Shown here one piece after another: positions 1-8,658 of a DNA stretch of 14,361 bases. The stretch is taken from contig JALRDM010000086.1 of assembly GCA_023262195.1 (NCBI GenBank), forward strand, positions 1 through 14,361. Direction: 5' to 3'. A program made the position numbers and the translations under genes. The stretch comes from Salibacteraceae bacterium. GTDB lineage: Bacteria; Bacteroidota; Bacteroidia; Flavobacteriales_G; Salibacteraceae. The notes beneath the pieces were generated by a model. The model had not been told where the DNA came from, made no database searches, and was given only the letters and a program-made list of their open reading frames with translations. Position 1 is the stretch's first letter; each line of letters starts with the position of its first letter.

Positions 1-1502
1 TTGCCTTTATCTGAAATTTTAATAAGACCATAGGTTTCTACATCTTTATAGATATAGCCCTGAACTATTGCTTGCCTGATGGCGGCCATCCAAAGTTTGG
101 CATCGGTTTCTTTCCCAATTCCAAAGATGTCTAGATTGTTATGACGGTAGGTTGAAATCTCCGAAGTGTTGTTGCCAACCAAAATATTTACAATATGCTT
201 TGCCTTAAATCGCTCCTTCACCCTTTGGATGACTTGGAAAAGCACTTTCATGTTGTCAATAAACTCCACTTCCTCTTTTGGATTGACCTGATTGTCATCC
301 ATCATTGCTCCCTCGCCATTCACCTCATCCCACTCCTCGCCAAAATAGTTGAGCAAGAACTTCCTTCTGGAGACTGCCGTTTCTGCATATGACACCACCT
401 CATCGAGCAGCTGTCTGCCTACCTCCTGCTCTGCCACGGGCTTTCCGTGCATGAATTTTTCAAGCTTTTCTACATCCTTGTAATCATAGAATGCAATGCA
501 TTTTCCTTCTCCACCATCACGTCCGGCTCGACCTGTTTCTTGGTAATAGCCCTCTAGGCTTTTTGGAATATCAAAGTGCATAACAAATCGGACGTCAGGC
601 TTGTCTATACCCATACCAAAAGCTATAGTGGCTACAATTACATCAACATCCTCCATCAAAAACATATCTTGATTTCGAGATCTTGTGTTTGCATCGAAGC
701 CAGCATGATACGGAAGAGCCTTAATTCCATTCACTTGCAATGTCTCTGCAATCTCCTCCACCCTCTTTCTGCTTAAGCAGTAGATAATGCCAGACTTACC
801 CGGGTTTTCCTTCACATATCGAATAACCTGCTTGATGGCATCAATTTTGGGTCTGACTTCGTAAAAAAGGTTTGGTCGGTTAAATGACGCCTTAAAGACT
901 TTGGCATCTGCCATAGCCAGATTTTTTTGAATATCTGACTGTACCTTTGGTGTGGCGGTGGCCGTGAGTGCCATTACCGGAATGCTTTGATCGATGCCTT
1001 TGATCATCTCTTTAATACGCCTGTATTCTGGGCGAAAATCATGTCCCCATTCAGATATACAGTGCGCTTCATCTACTGCCACAAACGAAATCGTGACAGA
1101 CTTTAAGAATGCTAAATTTTCTTCTTTATTTAAAGATTCTGGCGCCAAGTAGAGCATCTTGGTTTTACCATCAGTTACGTCCTGCTTCACTTTGGTAGCC
1201 TCAGTCTTATTTAAGGAGCTGTTCAAAAAATGAGCAATACTGTCATCTGATCCAAAGCTGCGTATGGAATCCACTTGATTCTTCATCAAAGCAATGAGTG
1301 GCGAAATAACTATGGCTGTGCCATCTTTAAGCAATGCGGGAAGCTGATAACAGAGCGATTTCCCTCCTCCTGTAGGCATGATTACAAAAGTATCGTGACC
1401 ATCCATCACGCTTTCCATAACCTCTTTTTGCATGCCTTTGAATGAATCAAAGCCAAAATACCTTTTCAGCGCTTCTTCTAGCGTCTCTTCGGTTGTATTC
1501 AT
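1..1502 (-). CDS. recQ: RecQ-family ATP-dependent DNA helicase (partial, 3' end outside window)
   Basis: 3'-5' DNA helicase of recombination and replication-fork repair. The frame is open from ATG at 1502 to the window edge, giving 500 residues. Seen: Q-motif region with Gln25; Walker A MPTGGGKS with Lys48; DEAH at 144-147 within VDEAHCISEWGHDFRPEY; SAT-like motif MALTATAT; motif VI YYQETGRAGRDG near 318-329; then the start of the RQC winged helix (FGIGK...LWMAAIRQ). The usual zinc-binding subdomain is recognisable (SYAETAVSRRKFLLNYFGEEW, about 371-391), but its Cys is Ser378 and the CxxCxxC segment is replaced by NGEGAMMDDN at 395-404. I therefore infer that no zinc is bound there. The absent part would hold the rest of RQC and perhaps HRDC. 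The gene starts 65 bases after the preceding gene ends, with no terminator between. Family assignment is secure; which RecQ paralogue this is cannot be told. Confidence 0.95.
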   Translation of the reverse strand, partial: MNTTEETLEEALKRYFGFDSFKGMQKEVMESVMDGHDTFVIMPTGGGKSLCYQLPALLKDGTAIVISPLIALMKNQVDSIRSFGSDDSIAHFLNSSLNKTEATKVKQDVTDGKTKMLYLAPESLNKEENLAFLKSVTISFVAVDEAHCISEWGHDFRPEYRRIKEMIKGIDQSIPVMALTATATPKVQSDIQKNLAMADAKVFKASFNRPNLFYEVRPKIDAIKQVIRYVKENPGKSGIIYCLSRKRVEEIAETLQVNGIKALPYHAGFDANTRSRNQDMFLMEDVDVIVATIAFGMGIDKPDVRFVMHFDIPKSLEGYYQETGRAGRDGGEGKCIAFYDYKDVEKLEKFMHGKPVAEQEVGRQLLDEVVSYAETAVSRRKFLLNYFGEEWDEVNGEGAMMDDNQVNPKEEVEFIDNMKVLFQVIQRVKERFKAKHIVNILVGNNTSEISTYRHNNLDIFGIGKETDAKLWMAAIRQAIVQGYIYKDVETYGLIKISDKG

Positions 1503-1567
1503 TAAAGAAAATTAGTTGAGCTATTAAAAATAAAACTATCCGCTAAACGCACAATTTTTTTTGGTGA

Positions 1568-4500
1568 TTATTCCGCGGAATCTCGATTCCATACGAGTTC
1601 AGAGATTGGTTGTTCGTTGAGGAAAAAGTATTTACCTCCCCATGAGTGAACTACGCGCTTGTATACATCTACTTTTTGCCCTTCTGTGACGGTTCGAATC
1701 GTAACATCGGCATTACCCTCCTTAAACTTTTCTTCTTTAACCACTCTATCCACACGCTTCTCATCTTTGGAAACAATCTCTTGAGAAGCTTCAATAATCT
1801 CCTTAATTTTCTCCAGACGCACTTGAGCGTGTTTGTTCGATGGATCTAAGTTCAGCACACTTTCGTAATTCTTTTGCGCAGAATCAAACTCTTTTTTCAT
1901 AAAGAACTTATCGGCAAGTTGAGTGAGCGTTGCAATTTCCGCATCAAGTTCTTCTTGTTTTTCCTTTTCCTCTAAGTCATCTATTTCTTTAAGTCTAGCA
2001 GTGGGAACCTCTTCGTTCGGATAAATTTCTAGAGCATCAGTAAACGCTTTGCGAGCGTCATTCCAGCGCTTTTCAGTCACAGCTCGATCGCCTTGCGTAA
2101 TCAGATCGTTATATTTCTGTCGATTATCTTCTTCAAGCTGCGCTTGTGACTGTATCTCAGCAAGCCTTTCGTTTATTATCTGAATTTGAGATTTCGAATA
2201 ATCATCATCAGATTTGATGGCAATAGCATCATTGTACGCAGATTTCGCTTTAATGTAGTCTTCAGATTCGAAGAATCCATCTGCTATGCCAATCATCTTT
2301 TTGTAAGCAGCTTCCTTCTCTTGTTTTTCCTTTTCACTTGCCAATCTTTCCTTTTCCAGTTCTTGAGCTCTTTGTTCCTCTTCAATAATTGAATTGATCT
2401 TCTCGATTTGAGCCTTCGGATACGCGTTGTCCCCATCGATTTTAGACGCTTGTTCGTAGGCACGAATTGCTTCACTCCATGCTTTTTGCTCGAAGAGTTC
2501 GTCAGCCTTAGCAATCTGGGTTTCGTACTCCGTTCTTAATCGTTCTTCCTCTGCCAACCTACTCTGTTCTTCGGCTAGTTTTTGGCGAGCTTCTTTGATG
2601 CGCTTCAATTGGTTTCCTGGGTATTCTTCAGAAGACAACACACCTTGCGCTTGCTTATAGTGTCGCTCAGCATTGTCAAAGTCCTGACTTTCGAATGCCG
2701 CATCGCCCAGTTTAATTGCTTCGTTATATTCTGCATTGAGTTGTGCCAGTTTTGCACTTTCTTCCTCAGCTCTTTTCTGCTCATCTAGAATACCCGTAAT
2801 TTCTTTCAATCGATTTGATGGGTATGTATCGTCTGGCTTAGCCGTACTTGCTTGTGTATATAGCGCTTGTGCACCAGAATAGTCCTTTTGATTGAAAGCC
2901 GCATCCGCCCTTGCGATGATGTCGGCATATGCTTTATTGCTTTGGTCTTGTTGTTTGAGCCTGTTCATTTGCTCAATTTGTTGTTTTGGATATTCTTCAG
3001 CTGGTTTTATTGATCGAGCTTCTTCATAAAGGCTGATGGCTTCGTCATACTTAAGTTCTTTTGCTGTAACATCAGCCTTTTCTATTGCTGCTTGATAGGC
3101 CTCTTCAATTTGCGCTTGTTGTGCGTTTTGTTCTGCCTTAATTCGTTGTTCTTCAAGGAGCTTTTCGATTTTATCAATCCGCCCGCTTGGATAATCATCA
3201 GTCTTAATGGCTAGTGCTTGCTCATAGTTTGTTTTGGCTTCTGCATACTCGCCTTTATCGAAGCTTCGATCAGCTTCTGCGATAAACTGCTGATATTCTC
3301 GGTTTTGCTTTTCCAGTCTTTCGGCCTCAAGCTCGGCAGCAGCCAACTCTTTTTGTTTGGCAGCAATTATGTCGAGTTGTATTTTCGGATATGTTTCTTC
3401 AGGCTTCAATTCTGCGGCTGCTCTATAGGCATTCGCTGCATTCTCAAAATTGTCAGAATTAAAGGCGGCATCAGCACGAGCGATTTGGGCATCATACTTT
3501 TCGTTTATGATTGCCATTTCCTCAGCTTCTATCTCCTTTTCTCTCAACTCTTGAATCTTCAATTCGGCTTGAGCGATTTGTTCCTTTGGGTATTGCTCAT
3601 CAGGTTTAAAGCCGAGTGCATTTTGATAATAAGTTTTCGCATTCGCAAAATTCTCAGCAGTGAACTCTCTATCGGCCTTGCTGATTTCCTCATTATATTT
3701 CCTGTCTTTCTCAGATAATAAAGCCTCGGCTTCTTGCTTAGCTTTCAATTCTTTAGCTTTCTGCTTACTTTCTTCAATTCTATCCTTTGGGTATTGCTCG
3801 GATGGTTTAATAGTTGAAGCTTGTTCATATTGCACCTGTGCCTCACTAAATTTCTGCTGATTAAAAAGTTGATCTGCATTGGCCAGCAGGGACATGTACT
3901 GTTCTTCTTTGCCTGAGGCTTCTTGGATCTTACTTTCAACCTGTTTCAACTTTGTCTGTGGATCCTTGGCGTCTGGCTTCATAGATGCGGCAGCTAGATA
4001 ATTCTCCTTCGCCAATAAGTAATCTCCATCGTTAAAGGCATTCTCGGCATCTTTCATGGCCAACAAATAGTCTTTTTCAGCCTGTCTCTCGAGCTCTTCA
4101 ACCATCTTCTTCTTTCGTTCATACTCCTCTTCCAGATCTTCAATCTCTTGCTTGATTTGCTTGGTATAGAGCTTGTCGTAATCAAAGTTTTGGAGGTTTG
4201 GATCGTAGTAGAACTTGGCCACAGGACCATCCAGAACGGAGTAATCCACGGAAGGTATCTGCTTGAAAAGGTCGATTGCTAGGCCACCATATTCATACCC
4301 CCATGCCTGCTCATCCTCAGGTACATTCCTTGTGTTTACTTGAATACTTTTAGAAACATAACCTGACTTACTCATTTCAATGAGGAATTGGTGATCAAAA
4401 TCTAGTAATACGTCAAATCGACCATTTTTTCCAGTGGTCATTTGATTGACTAAAGCACCGTCTTGGATTATTTTGACCTTAACACCAGCAAGCTTACCAC

Positions 4501-4618
4501 CGTCCATATCTCGGACTATTGCATCAAGCGCCAAATTGTTTTGATCCTGTGCGGTTGAACTCAGAGCCAGAATCATGGATAAAAACGTGAATAATATGTA
4601 TCGCAGAAACCTCAACAT
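1568..4618 (-). CDS. Large secreted TPR/coiled-coil repeat protein with N-terminal CarboxypepD_reg-like domain
   Basis: Function unknown. An N-terminal signal peptide (hydrophobic to about residue 23, STAQ/DQ cleavage region) is followed by a beta-sandwich module at about 29-100 resembling carboxypeptidase-regulatory-like domains (AGVKVKI...GRFDVLL...IEMSKSGYVSKSI). From about 185 to 950 there are some twelve degenerate units of 55-75 residues. Each has a TPR-like helix pair (pattern ADxxFxxxxYxxAxxxYxxAxxIKPxxxYPKxQI) followed by a Glu/Lys/Gln-rich helix of variable length likely to form coiled coil. The last ~60 residues are a short non-repeat domain (ADVTIRTV...VHSWGGKYFFLN). It is probably periplasmic or outer-membrane associated, as an elongated scaffold; that is inference. 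It starts at ATG with a near-consensus -7 box four bases upstream, and the terminator of the B12 operon lies between it and its upstream neighbour, so it is likely a separate unit. Confidence 0.85.
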   Translation of the reverse strand: MLRFLRYILFTFLSMILALSSTAQDQNNLALDAIVRDMDGGKLAGVKVKIIQDGALVNQMTTGKNGRFDVLLDFDHQFLIEMSKSGYVSKSIQVNTRNVPEDEQAWGYEYGGLAIDLFKQIPSVDYSVLDGPVAKFYYDPNLQNFDYDKLYTKQIKQEIEDLEEEYERKKKMVEELERQAEKDYLLAMKDAENAFNDGDYLLAKENYLAAASMKPDAKDPQTKLKQVESKIQEASGKEEQYMSLLANADQLFNQQKFSEAQVQYEQASTIKPSEQYPKDRIEESKQKAKELKAKQEAEALLSEKDRKYNEEISKADREFTAENFANAKTYYQNALGFKPDEQYPKEQIAQAELKIQELREKEIEAEEMAIINEKYDAQIARADAAFNSDNFENAANAYRAAAELKPEETYPKIQLDIIAAKQKELAAAELEAERLEKQNREYQQFIAEADRSFDKGEYAEAKTNYEQALAIKTDDYPSGRIDKIEKLLEEQRIKAEQNAQQAQIEEAYQAAIEKADVTAKELKYDEAISLYEEARSIKPAEEYPKQQIEQMNRLKQQDQSNKAYADIIARADAAFNQKDYSGAQALYTQASTAKPDDTYPSNRLKEITGILDEQKRAEEESAKLAQLNAEYNEAIKLGDAAFESQDFDNAERHYKQAQGVLSSEEYPGNQLKRIKEARQKLAEEQSRLAEEERLRTEYETQIAKADELFEQKAWSEAIRAYEQASKIDGDNAYPKAQIEKINSIIEEEQRAQELEKERLASEKEKQEKEAAYKKMIGIADGFFESEDYIKAKSAYNDAIAIKSDDDYSKSQIQIINERLAEIQSQAQLEEDNRQKYNDLITQGDRAVTEKRWNDARKAFTDALEIYPNEEVPTARLKEIDDLEEKEKQEELDAEIATLTQLADKFFMKKEFDSAQKNYESVLNLDPSNKHAQVRLEKIKEIIEASQEIVSKDEKRVDRVVKEEKFKEGNADVTIRTVTEGQKVDVYKRVVHSWGGKYFFLNEQPISELVWNRDSAE

Positions 4619-4622
4619 CAGT

Positions 4623-4656
4623 CGAAGTTAACTAATGACGAAGTGTTTGAAAACAA
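4623..4656 (-). promoter_or_regulatory. Candidate Bacteroidota-type promoter of the TPR-repeat gene
   Basis: On the minus strand a TTG (4656-4654) is followed after 23 bases by TAACTTCG (4630-4623), one base off the TAnnTTTG -7 consensus. The -7 box ends four bases before the ATG at 4618, so the transcript would be nearly leaderless. The -35-like TTG falls in the T-run of the preceding terminator, and the 23-base spacing is at the upper limit described for flavobacterial promoters. Weak evidence. Confidence 0.35.
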
Positions 4657-4682
4657 AAAAGCCACTTATTAGATTAAGCGGC
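4655..4682 (-). terminator. Intrinsic terminator of the B12-uptake operon
   Basis: Reading the minus strand, GCCGCTTA (4682-4675) and TAAGTGGC (4668-4661) form an eight-pair stem with one G-U wobble and a six-base loop. TTTTTT follows immediately (4660-4655), then GTTTT. It lies 31 bases after the stop of the last operon gene (4713) and before the start of the TPR gene at 4618. On the plus strand the wobble becomes an A-C mismatch, so it works best in the minus direction. Confidence 0.85.
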
Positions 4683-4712
4683 TCTTTTAAGGTCTAATTT
4701 GATGTTTTTATG

Positions 4713-5681
4713 CTATTCAGGTTGTGGTGCTAGCTCCACATCGGAAATAATTCTCATACGAAACTCACCAGCCTTACATTTTCTGGACTCACCTATTTCG
4801 TTATACAATGTTGCGGCAAACTCCCCTTCAACAACCCAATAACTTTCCATATCACGCTGATTCAAGGAGATGTCATTGAGCTGGAAATAACTGCCATTTT
4901 GAAAGTTTGGATAATTGTCAGTTCTCCACTCGACTTGGAATTCATCTATATAGCTAATCAACACTCCTTCAACCGCATTTTGATTCAAAACATCAAGTAT
5001 AAGGGTGTCTATTCTCATTTTCTGAGTGCCTACTCTTCCCCATTTCACTGACCCTTCCTTGAGGTTTGGATTATAGATGTAGTCTTCAATATCCCAATAT
5101 GGAAGCGTGTCATTATCGATACGAGTTGGAAACGCGATATGAAATATATTTCTATGGTACCGTTCTTCGCCCCATGCATCCTCTTCATCACCGAAGTTTA
5201 TAGGTGCTAAATTGAGATCGCCTTTATTGTAAGCCTCTTCCATCGAACCAGCCGAAGCGTTACCTGATCGAAAGTGCTCTTCGAGACCTCTGCTGTAAAA
5301 GAAATTAGCTGGAGCGTAATGGTAACCCGCAGCATAAACGTATTCACCGTCTTCTAAAACTTCTACTAGATTAGTTGTATCACGAATAAACTCATGTCTA
5401 TAATCAAAGGTAGCTTGGGCAAAATCTCGTTCGAGATTCCACTCAAAGGCTGAAGTGTCGGTTCCTAAGGTATCATCAGGGACCTCCATGACTATTGTAT
5501 CCTCACTTTTATTTCCTCCCCAACCGAACTTGACGAAATAGTAGTTGTCTATCACGTTGCGCTTTGTTGGCGGATCAGGAATAATAATCACCTCTGGTGG
5601 TTGAGGCTTACATGAGTCCAACAACACTATGAGCGAACTTACAGCCAACGACAAAAAACTGAGTTTCAAAAGTTTGTTCAT
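4713..5681 (-). CDS. Lipoprotein of unknown function at the end of the cobalamin operon (paralogue of the 10764-11540 lipoprotein)
   Basis: 322 residues. Signal peptide with lipobox LLDSC and lipidated Cys24, followed by a Pro-rich linker (KPQPPEVIIIPDPP), so it is probably anchored in the outer membrane. No domain that I can name. The last ~84 residues (about 239-322) share a conserved pattern with the lipoprotein at 10764-11540: GVxIxYIDExxxxWxT, SYF, LN, GEFAxxLxN and EFxxR. The start chosen is ATG at 5681; an in-frame TTG three codons upstream (5690) is less likely because an exact -7 box overlaps it. It lies 59 bases after the BtuG-like gene and is followed by the terminator, so it is the last gene of the riboswitch operon and may also have its own promoter. 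A cobamide-related surface role is inferred from position only. Confidence 0.85.
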   Translation of the reverse strand: MNKLLKLSFLSLAVSSLIVLLDSCKPQPPEVIIIPDPPTKRNVIDNYYFVKFGWGGNKSEDTIVMEVPDDTLGTDTSAFEWNLERDFAQATFDYRHEFIRDTTNLVEVLEDGEYVYAAGYHYAPANFFYSRGLEEHFRSGNASAGSMEEAYNKGDLNLAPINFGDEEDAWGEERYHRNIFHIAFPTRIDNDTLPYWDIEDYIYNPNLKEGSVKWGRVGTQKMRIDTLILDVLNQNAVEGVLISYIDEFQVEWRTDNYPNFQNGSYFQLNDISLNQRDMESYWVVEGEFAATLYNEIGESRKCKAGEFRMRIISDVELAPQPE

Positions 5682-5687
5682 AACGAG

Positions 5688-5695
5688 CAAATTTA
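5688..5695 (-). promoter_or_regulatory. Exact TAnnTTTG -7 box upstream of the last operon lipoprotein
   Basis: The minus strand reads TAAATTTG (5695-5688), an exact Bacteroidota -7 consensus, six bases before the ATG at 5681. No TTG is found 17-23 bases upstream, so the -33 half is missing. If active it would give an internal, nearly leaderless transcript independent of the riboswitch. Confidence 0.35.
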
Positions 5696-5740
5696 CGAAT
5701 TAGACGTATTGAAATTAACCTGGTTTGGATAACTCTACAT

Positions 5741-6766
5741 CTATAACGCCATTAATGAAGCTTGTGGTATAATTCCTACTTGATATTTAGTCAACATCTG
5801 TTGGTCAGATATGCTATATCGCATCACCTCTCCGTTAGAAATGAAATCCTTCGCATCCATGATGTAAAGCTCATTGCGCGCGCTATCTGCCATCATAGAA
5901 TACGTGGTTTGGGCATTTGTCATGAAGCCGCCCAATTCCGACAAATCATCAGCTTTTAATACCCGTACATTACTATCAAATGCAACAAACACTTTGTCTC
6001 CTGATGTCGTTATTGCGCGAAGTGTTTCATCGTAATTCAAGGTTTTAACCTCAGAGAGGTTAAAGTCCAAGGCCTTAATCGTGCTGTTTTGATTCTCGGC
6101 TATGTTTCCATTTGCAACAATGAAGCCTTGGCGGATTAGAAAGAAGTGATTCGGTTCTATATCGAGCGATTGTTCATCCGTCAAGACGCCTTCTAAACTA
6201 TAGACCATAATCTTTTTCGAATCAACGTTTGCCACATAAACAGAGCCATTGCGGTACAAAATGCGCTCTGTCCACCCGTTGGACTCAATAGTTCTAGTAA
6301 GGGTTAGGCTGTGCAAATCATAGATAGAAATTATGTTTGAGTAAAGGTCAGTAACCCAAAGATGATGTCCAACTATAAGCACATATCTTGGTGAAGTAAG
6401 CCCATCTATTACTGCGATTTCCTCAAAGGTGGAGTCATTCAATAGTCGCACCAGCCCACTGTTGTTTAAAACAATAAACAACGTGTCATTTCTATGCTTA
6501 ATGTCCTGCAAAACATCGCCTAGTAGCTCATCATTGCTTCTAGAAAAGACATTCGAATTTACACTCCCAGTTTCGAGGTTTATTTCGTAGAGGCTTGAAT
6601 TATTGAGTTGAAAGTTCCCTTCACACCCAACAATTAATCGTTGTCCCAAGGAAACCTTTACAGAATCCTCATTCGCAAGGAATACAGGGCCAAAAGGTTC
6701 GTCTTTCCGGCAGCTGATCATTCCTAAAAGGATGATAGATACTATGAGAATGTATTTGCTCTCCAA
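5741..6766 (-). CDS. btuG: BtuG-like surface lipoprotein, beta-propeller (YncE/DUF5074-like)
   Basis: Likely a surface-exposed cobamide-binding beta-propeller lipoprotein. In Bacteroides, BtuG binds B12 very tightly and caps BtuB. Seen: repeated short beta-blade segments with typical family motifs, including VGCEGNFQLNNSSLYEIN, LGDVLQDI, LWVTDLYSNIISIYDL, GWTERILY, IEPN, YIMDAKDF and the terminal VGIIP. With the TTG start at 6766 the protein is 341 residues and begins with a canonical lipoprotein signal (MESKYILIVSIILLGMISC, Cys19). A longer reading from TTG 6814 would add a polar 16-residue N-extension in front of the signal and is less likely; no ATG precedes the lipobox. It overlaps the BtuB-like gene by 25 bases, which suggests translational coupling. 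The family call rests on motif recognition and the BtuB/riboswitch context; ligand binding is not shown by the sequence. Confidence 0.85.
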   Translation of the reverse strand: MESKYILIVSIILLGMISCRKDEPFGPVFLANEDSVKVSLGQRLIVGCEGNFQLNNSSLYEINLETGSVNSNVFSRSNDELLGDVLQDIKHRNDTLFIVLNNSGLVRLLNDSTFEEIAVIDGLTSPRYVLIVGHHLWVTDLYSNIISIYDLHSLTLTRTIESNGWTERILYRNGSVYVANVDSKKIMVYSLEGVLTDEQSLDIEPNHFFLIRQGFIVANGNIAENQNSTIKALDFNLSEVKTLNYDETLRAITTSGDKVFVAFDSNVRVLKADDLSELGGFMTNAQTTYSMMADSARNELYIMDAKDFISNGEVMRYSISDQQMLTKYQVGIIPQASLMAL

Positions 6767-8658
6767 GTGTATTGTATGATGAATTGATAATTTCTTCCAG
6801 GCATCGCAAACCAAGGCATGTTTTGGAATGGTATATCTGCGAGATTGTTAACTCTAAGACCAATTGAGAGCGGAGAGTTCTTTCTATTCCAGTTTATCAC
6901 GACATTTTGAATGATATAATCAGGCATATAAGCAGTTTCGTCAGAGGTGATATATCTCCGATCTGTATAACTGAAGTGATATGAACAAGACAAACCCTTG
7001 TATTCACCCACAAGCCAAAGCTGAGCAAGTAAATCGGGAGTGTAGGTTAAGGAGTGTTGATCAGCATTAGGAGTTGACCTTCCTAGTGATTGCAAATAGG
7101 AAGCAATCGGCTTAACTTGTAGATTAAAATCATTGAATACAAATTCTTGAACTGCAAATAGTTCTACTCCGTATACTTCAGAAGTTGAAATATTTACCGG
7201 GGAGAAGATTGATCCTTTAGGTAGCCAGCGTATGCGATTTTCATAATCACCAAAGAATGCTGTGGTTCGGATGCTTGTCTTGTTTTTTCTTAATGTAAGC
7301 CCGAGTTCGGCTGTGTTTCCTTCCTCTGGTTTCAATGCATTGTTTCCGCCAGGGTTCCAATAAACTTCATTTAATGTTGGAATACGCACTGTTCTTGATA
7401 CTGCGGTAGAGAAGCTCCACGATTTTGATAGTTTAAAAATTGCTGAGGCGAAGGGCATTGACTGGAAGTTACCTCGCCATAGGGAAAATCGACTTCCAAC
7501 GGAATAGCCAATTCTTTTGGAATCAACCGTGCCAGTCACACCGAGTTTTCCTTCATTTCTGATGTCACTAACAAATCCAAGATAATTCATTGAAGATGCT
7601 TCAGTAAACTGAAAAAGGTATTGGACATCAATTCGGTGTAACTCGCCCAGATCAAATGTTAGGCTAGATAGAGATTGTATTGAATAGTACTTATTGTTGT
7701 TGTTAATATAAGCAATGGTGTCGATGTAATGGTTTGAGTTATTATCATAGAAGAAAACTTGCTTTAGTTCCACCCTATCTGAGGCTTGATGGTTCAAAAT
7801 CAATTGCATTCTTTGAATGGTGTCATTTTGATTTCTGTTTGAAATAATTTGCTGATTTACTGGTGAAACCACATTCCTTCTGCTACGTTGGTTCCAAGAG
7901 TTGAAGGTTATTGACGTTTTTCTGGATAGTAATGCCGATATGCTGGTTATTGCGGATTCTTGGTTGAACTTAGAGTCTCTAGAAATTTCGAGCTCATTCG
8001 AAGGGGTTGAATTATTGATATAACTGAATTCATTGAGATTTCGAACCATATTGGCGCTAACTCTCACAGCTACAGCAACCTTGCCTAGCATTAAGTTTTG
8101 ATTGACAACAGCATGGTTGTAGGTATTACCGAACGAACCAATTTGAGATTGAATCGAAGCGTATTCCTCAGTAAAGCTTGGTGTATTATTTAAATTGATA
8201 GCTGCACCCATCCCGCCAGTACTAAACAGATTTGTTGAAGTTCCTGAAATAACCGTGGCCTTATTGAAGTGGCCAGTCTGTATTTCGGAAAAGTCAACCG
8301 TTCCAAGCATTGGGGAATTTATCCTTATTCCGTTCCAAAGAAGGTTGGTGTGTGTGGCGTCTCCTCCTCTATATGTTGGTGTGCTGAGCATTCCTGGCCC
8401 ATTATCTTTCATAAAAAGGTTCGTGTTTGACGAAAGCACCTCAGAGAGGTTTAGTGCTCTGGTCTGTGCTCGAAAATTTAGGCTATCGACATCTACTCTA
8501 AAGGCACCTTTGGCATAGCGTAAGGAATCAAGTACTAAAACCTCAGGCAATCGTTCGCTGGGCTGTTGAGCAAACCCAACTGAATGATAGAGTATAAAAA
8601 ATGCGCAAACGAGAAATCGATTATCGAGCAAGGCGGTTATAGATGATTGAAGACCCAT
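6742..8658 (-). CDS. btuB: BtuB-like TonB-dependent outer-membrane receptor for cobalamin/cobamides
   Basis: Outer-membrane beta-barrel importing B12 with energy from TonB. 638 residues, close to E. coli BtuB (about 614). Seen: signal peptide up to about residue 30 (VGFA/QQ); a possible TonB box LPEVLVLDS at 37-45; plug domain about 50-165 (LSEVLSSNTNLFMKD, YRGGDATHTNLLWNGIRINS, GGMGAAINL); then alternating amphipathic strands of the barrel, with the late barrel motif RTVRIPTLNEVYWNPGGN and a C-terminal strand GRNYQFIIQYTW. The ATG at 8658 overlaps the upstream gene by 38 bases. An in-frame TTG at 8631 would give a tighter signal peptide and an 11-base overlap and cannot be excluded. Substrate is assigned from the upstream cobalamin riboswitch and the adjacent BtuG-like gene. 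Confidence 0.92.
   Translation of the reverse strand: MGLQSSITALLDNRFLVCAFFILYHSVGFAQQPSERLPEVLVLDSLRYAKGAFRVDVDSLNFRAQTRALNLSEVLSSNTNLFMKDNGPGMLSTPTYRGGDATHTNLLWNGIRINSPMLGTVDFSEIQTGHFNKATVISGTSTNLFSTGGMGAAINLNNTPSFTEEYASIQSQIGSFGNTYNHAVVNQNLMLGKVAVAVRVSANMVRNLNEFSYINNSTPSNELEISRDSKFNQESAITSISALLSRKTSITFNSWNQRSRRNVVSPVNQQIISNRNQNDTIQRMQLILNHQASDRVELKQVFFYDNNSNHYIDTIAYINNNNKYYSIQSLSSLTFDLGELHRIDVQYLFQFTEASSMNYLGFVSDIRNEGKLGVTGTVDSKRIGYSVGSRFSLWRGNFQSMPFASAIFKLSKSWSFSTAVSRTVRIPTLNEVYWNPGGNNALKPEEGNTAELGLTLRKNKTSIRTTAFFGDYENRIRWLPKGSIFSPVNISTSEVYGVELFAVQEFVFNDFNLQVKPIASYLQSLGRSTPNADQHSLTYTPDLLAQLWLVGEYKGLSCSYHFSYTDRRYITSDETAYMPDYIIQNVVINWNRKNSPLSIGLRVNNLADIPFQNMPWFAMPGRNYQFIIQYTWRANTFS

Noticed and set aside
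195..776. Short plus-strand open frames at 195-392 and 576-776
   Set aside because: Antisense to recQ helicase motifs; no family features or promoter.
3218..3718. Plus-strand open frame of 166 codons inside the TPR gene
   Set aside because: Antisense to a strongly supported coding region with clear repeats; composition (Phe, Leu, Ser, Cys rich) is typical of the reverse of Glu/Lys/Ala coding sequence.
6767..6814. Upstream extension of the BtuG-like gene to a TTG at 6814
   Set aside because: It would put 16 polar residues before the lipoprotein signal and overlap btuB by 73 bases; TTG at 6766 gives a normal signal peptide.
8195..8518. Plus-strand open frame of 107 codons
   Set aside because: Lies opposite the plug domain of the BtuB-like receptor, whose motifs are unmistakable.
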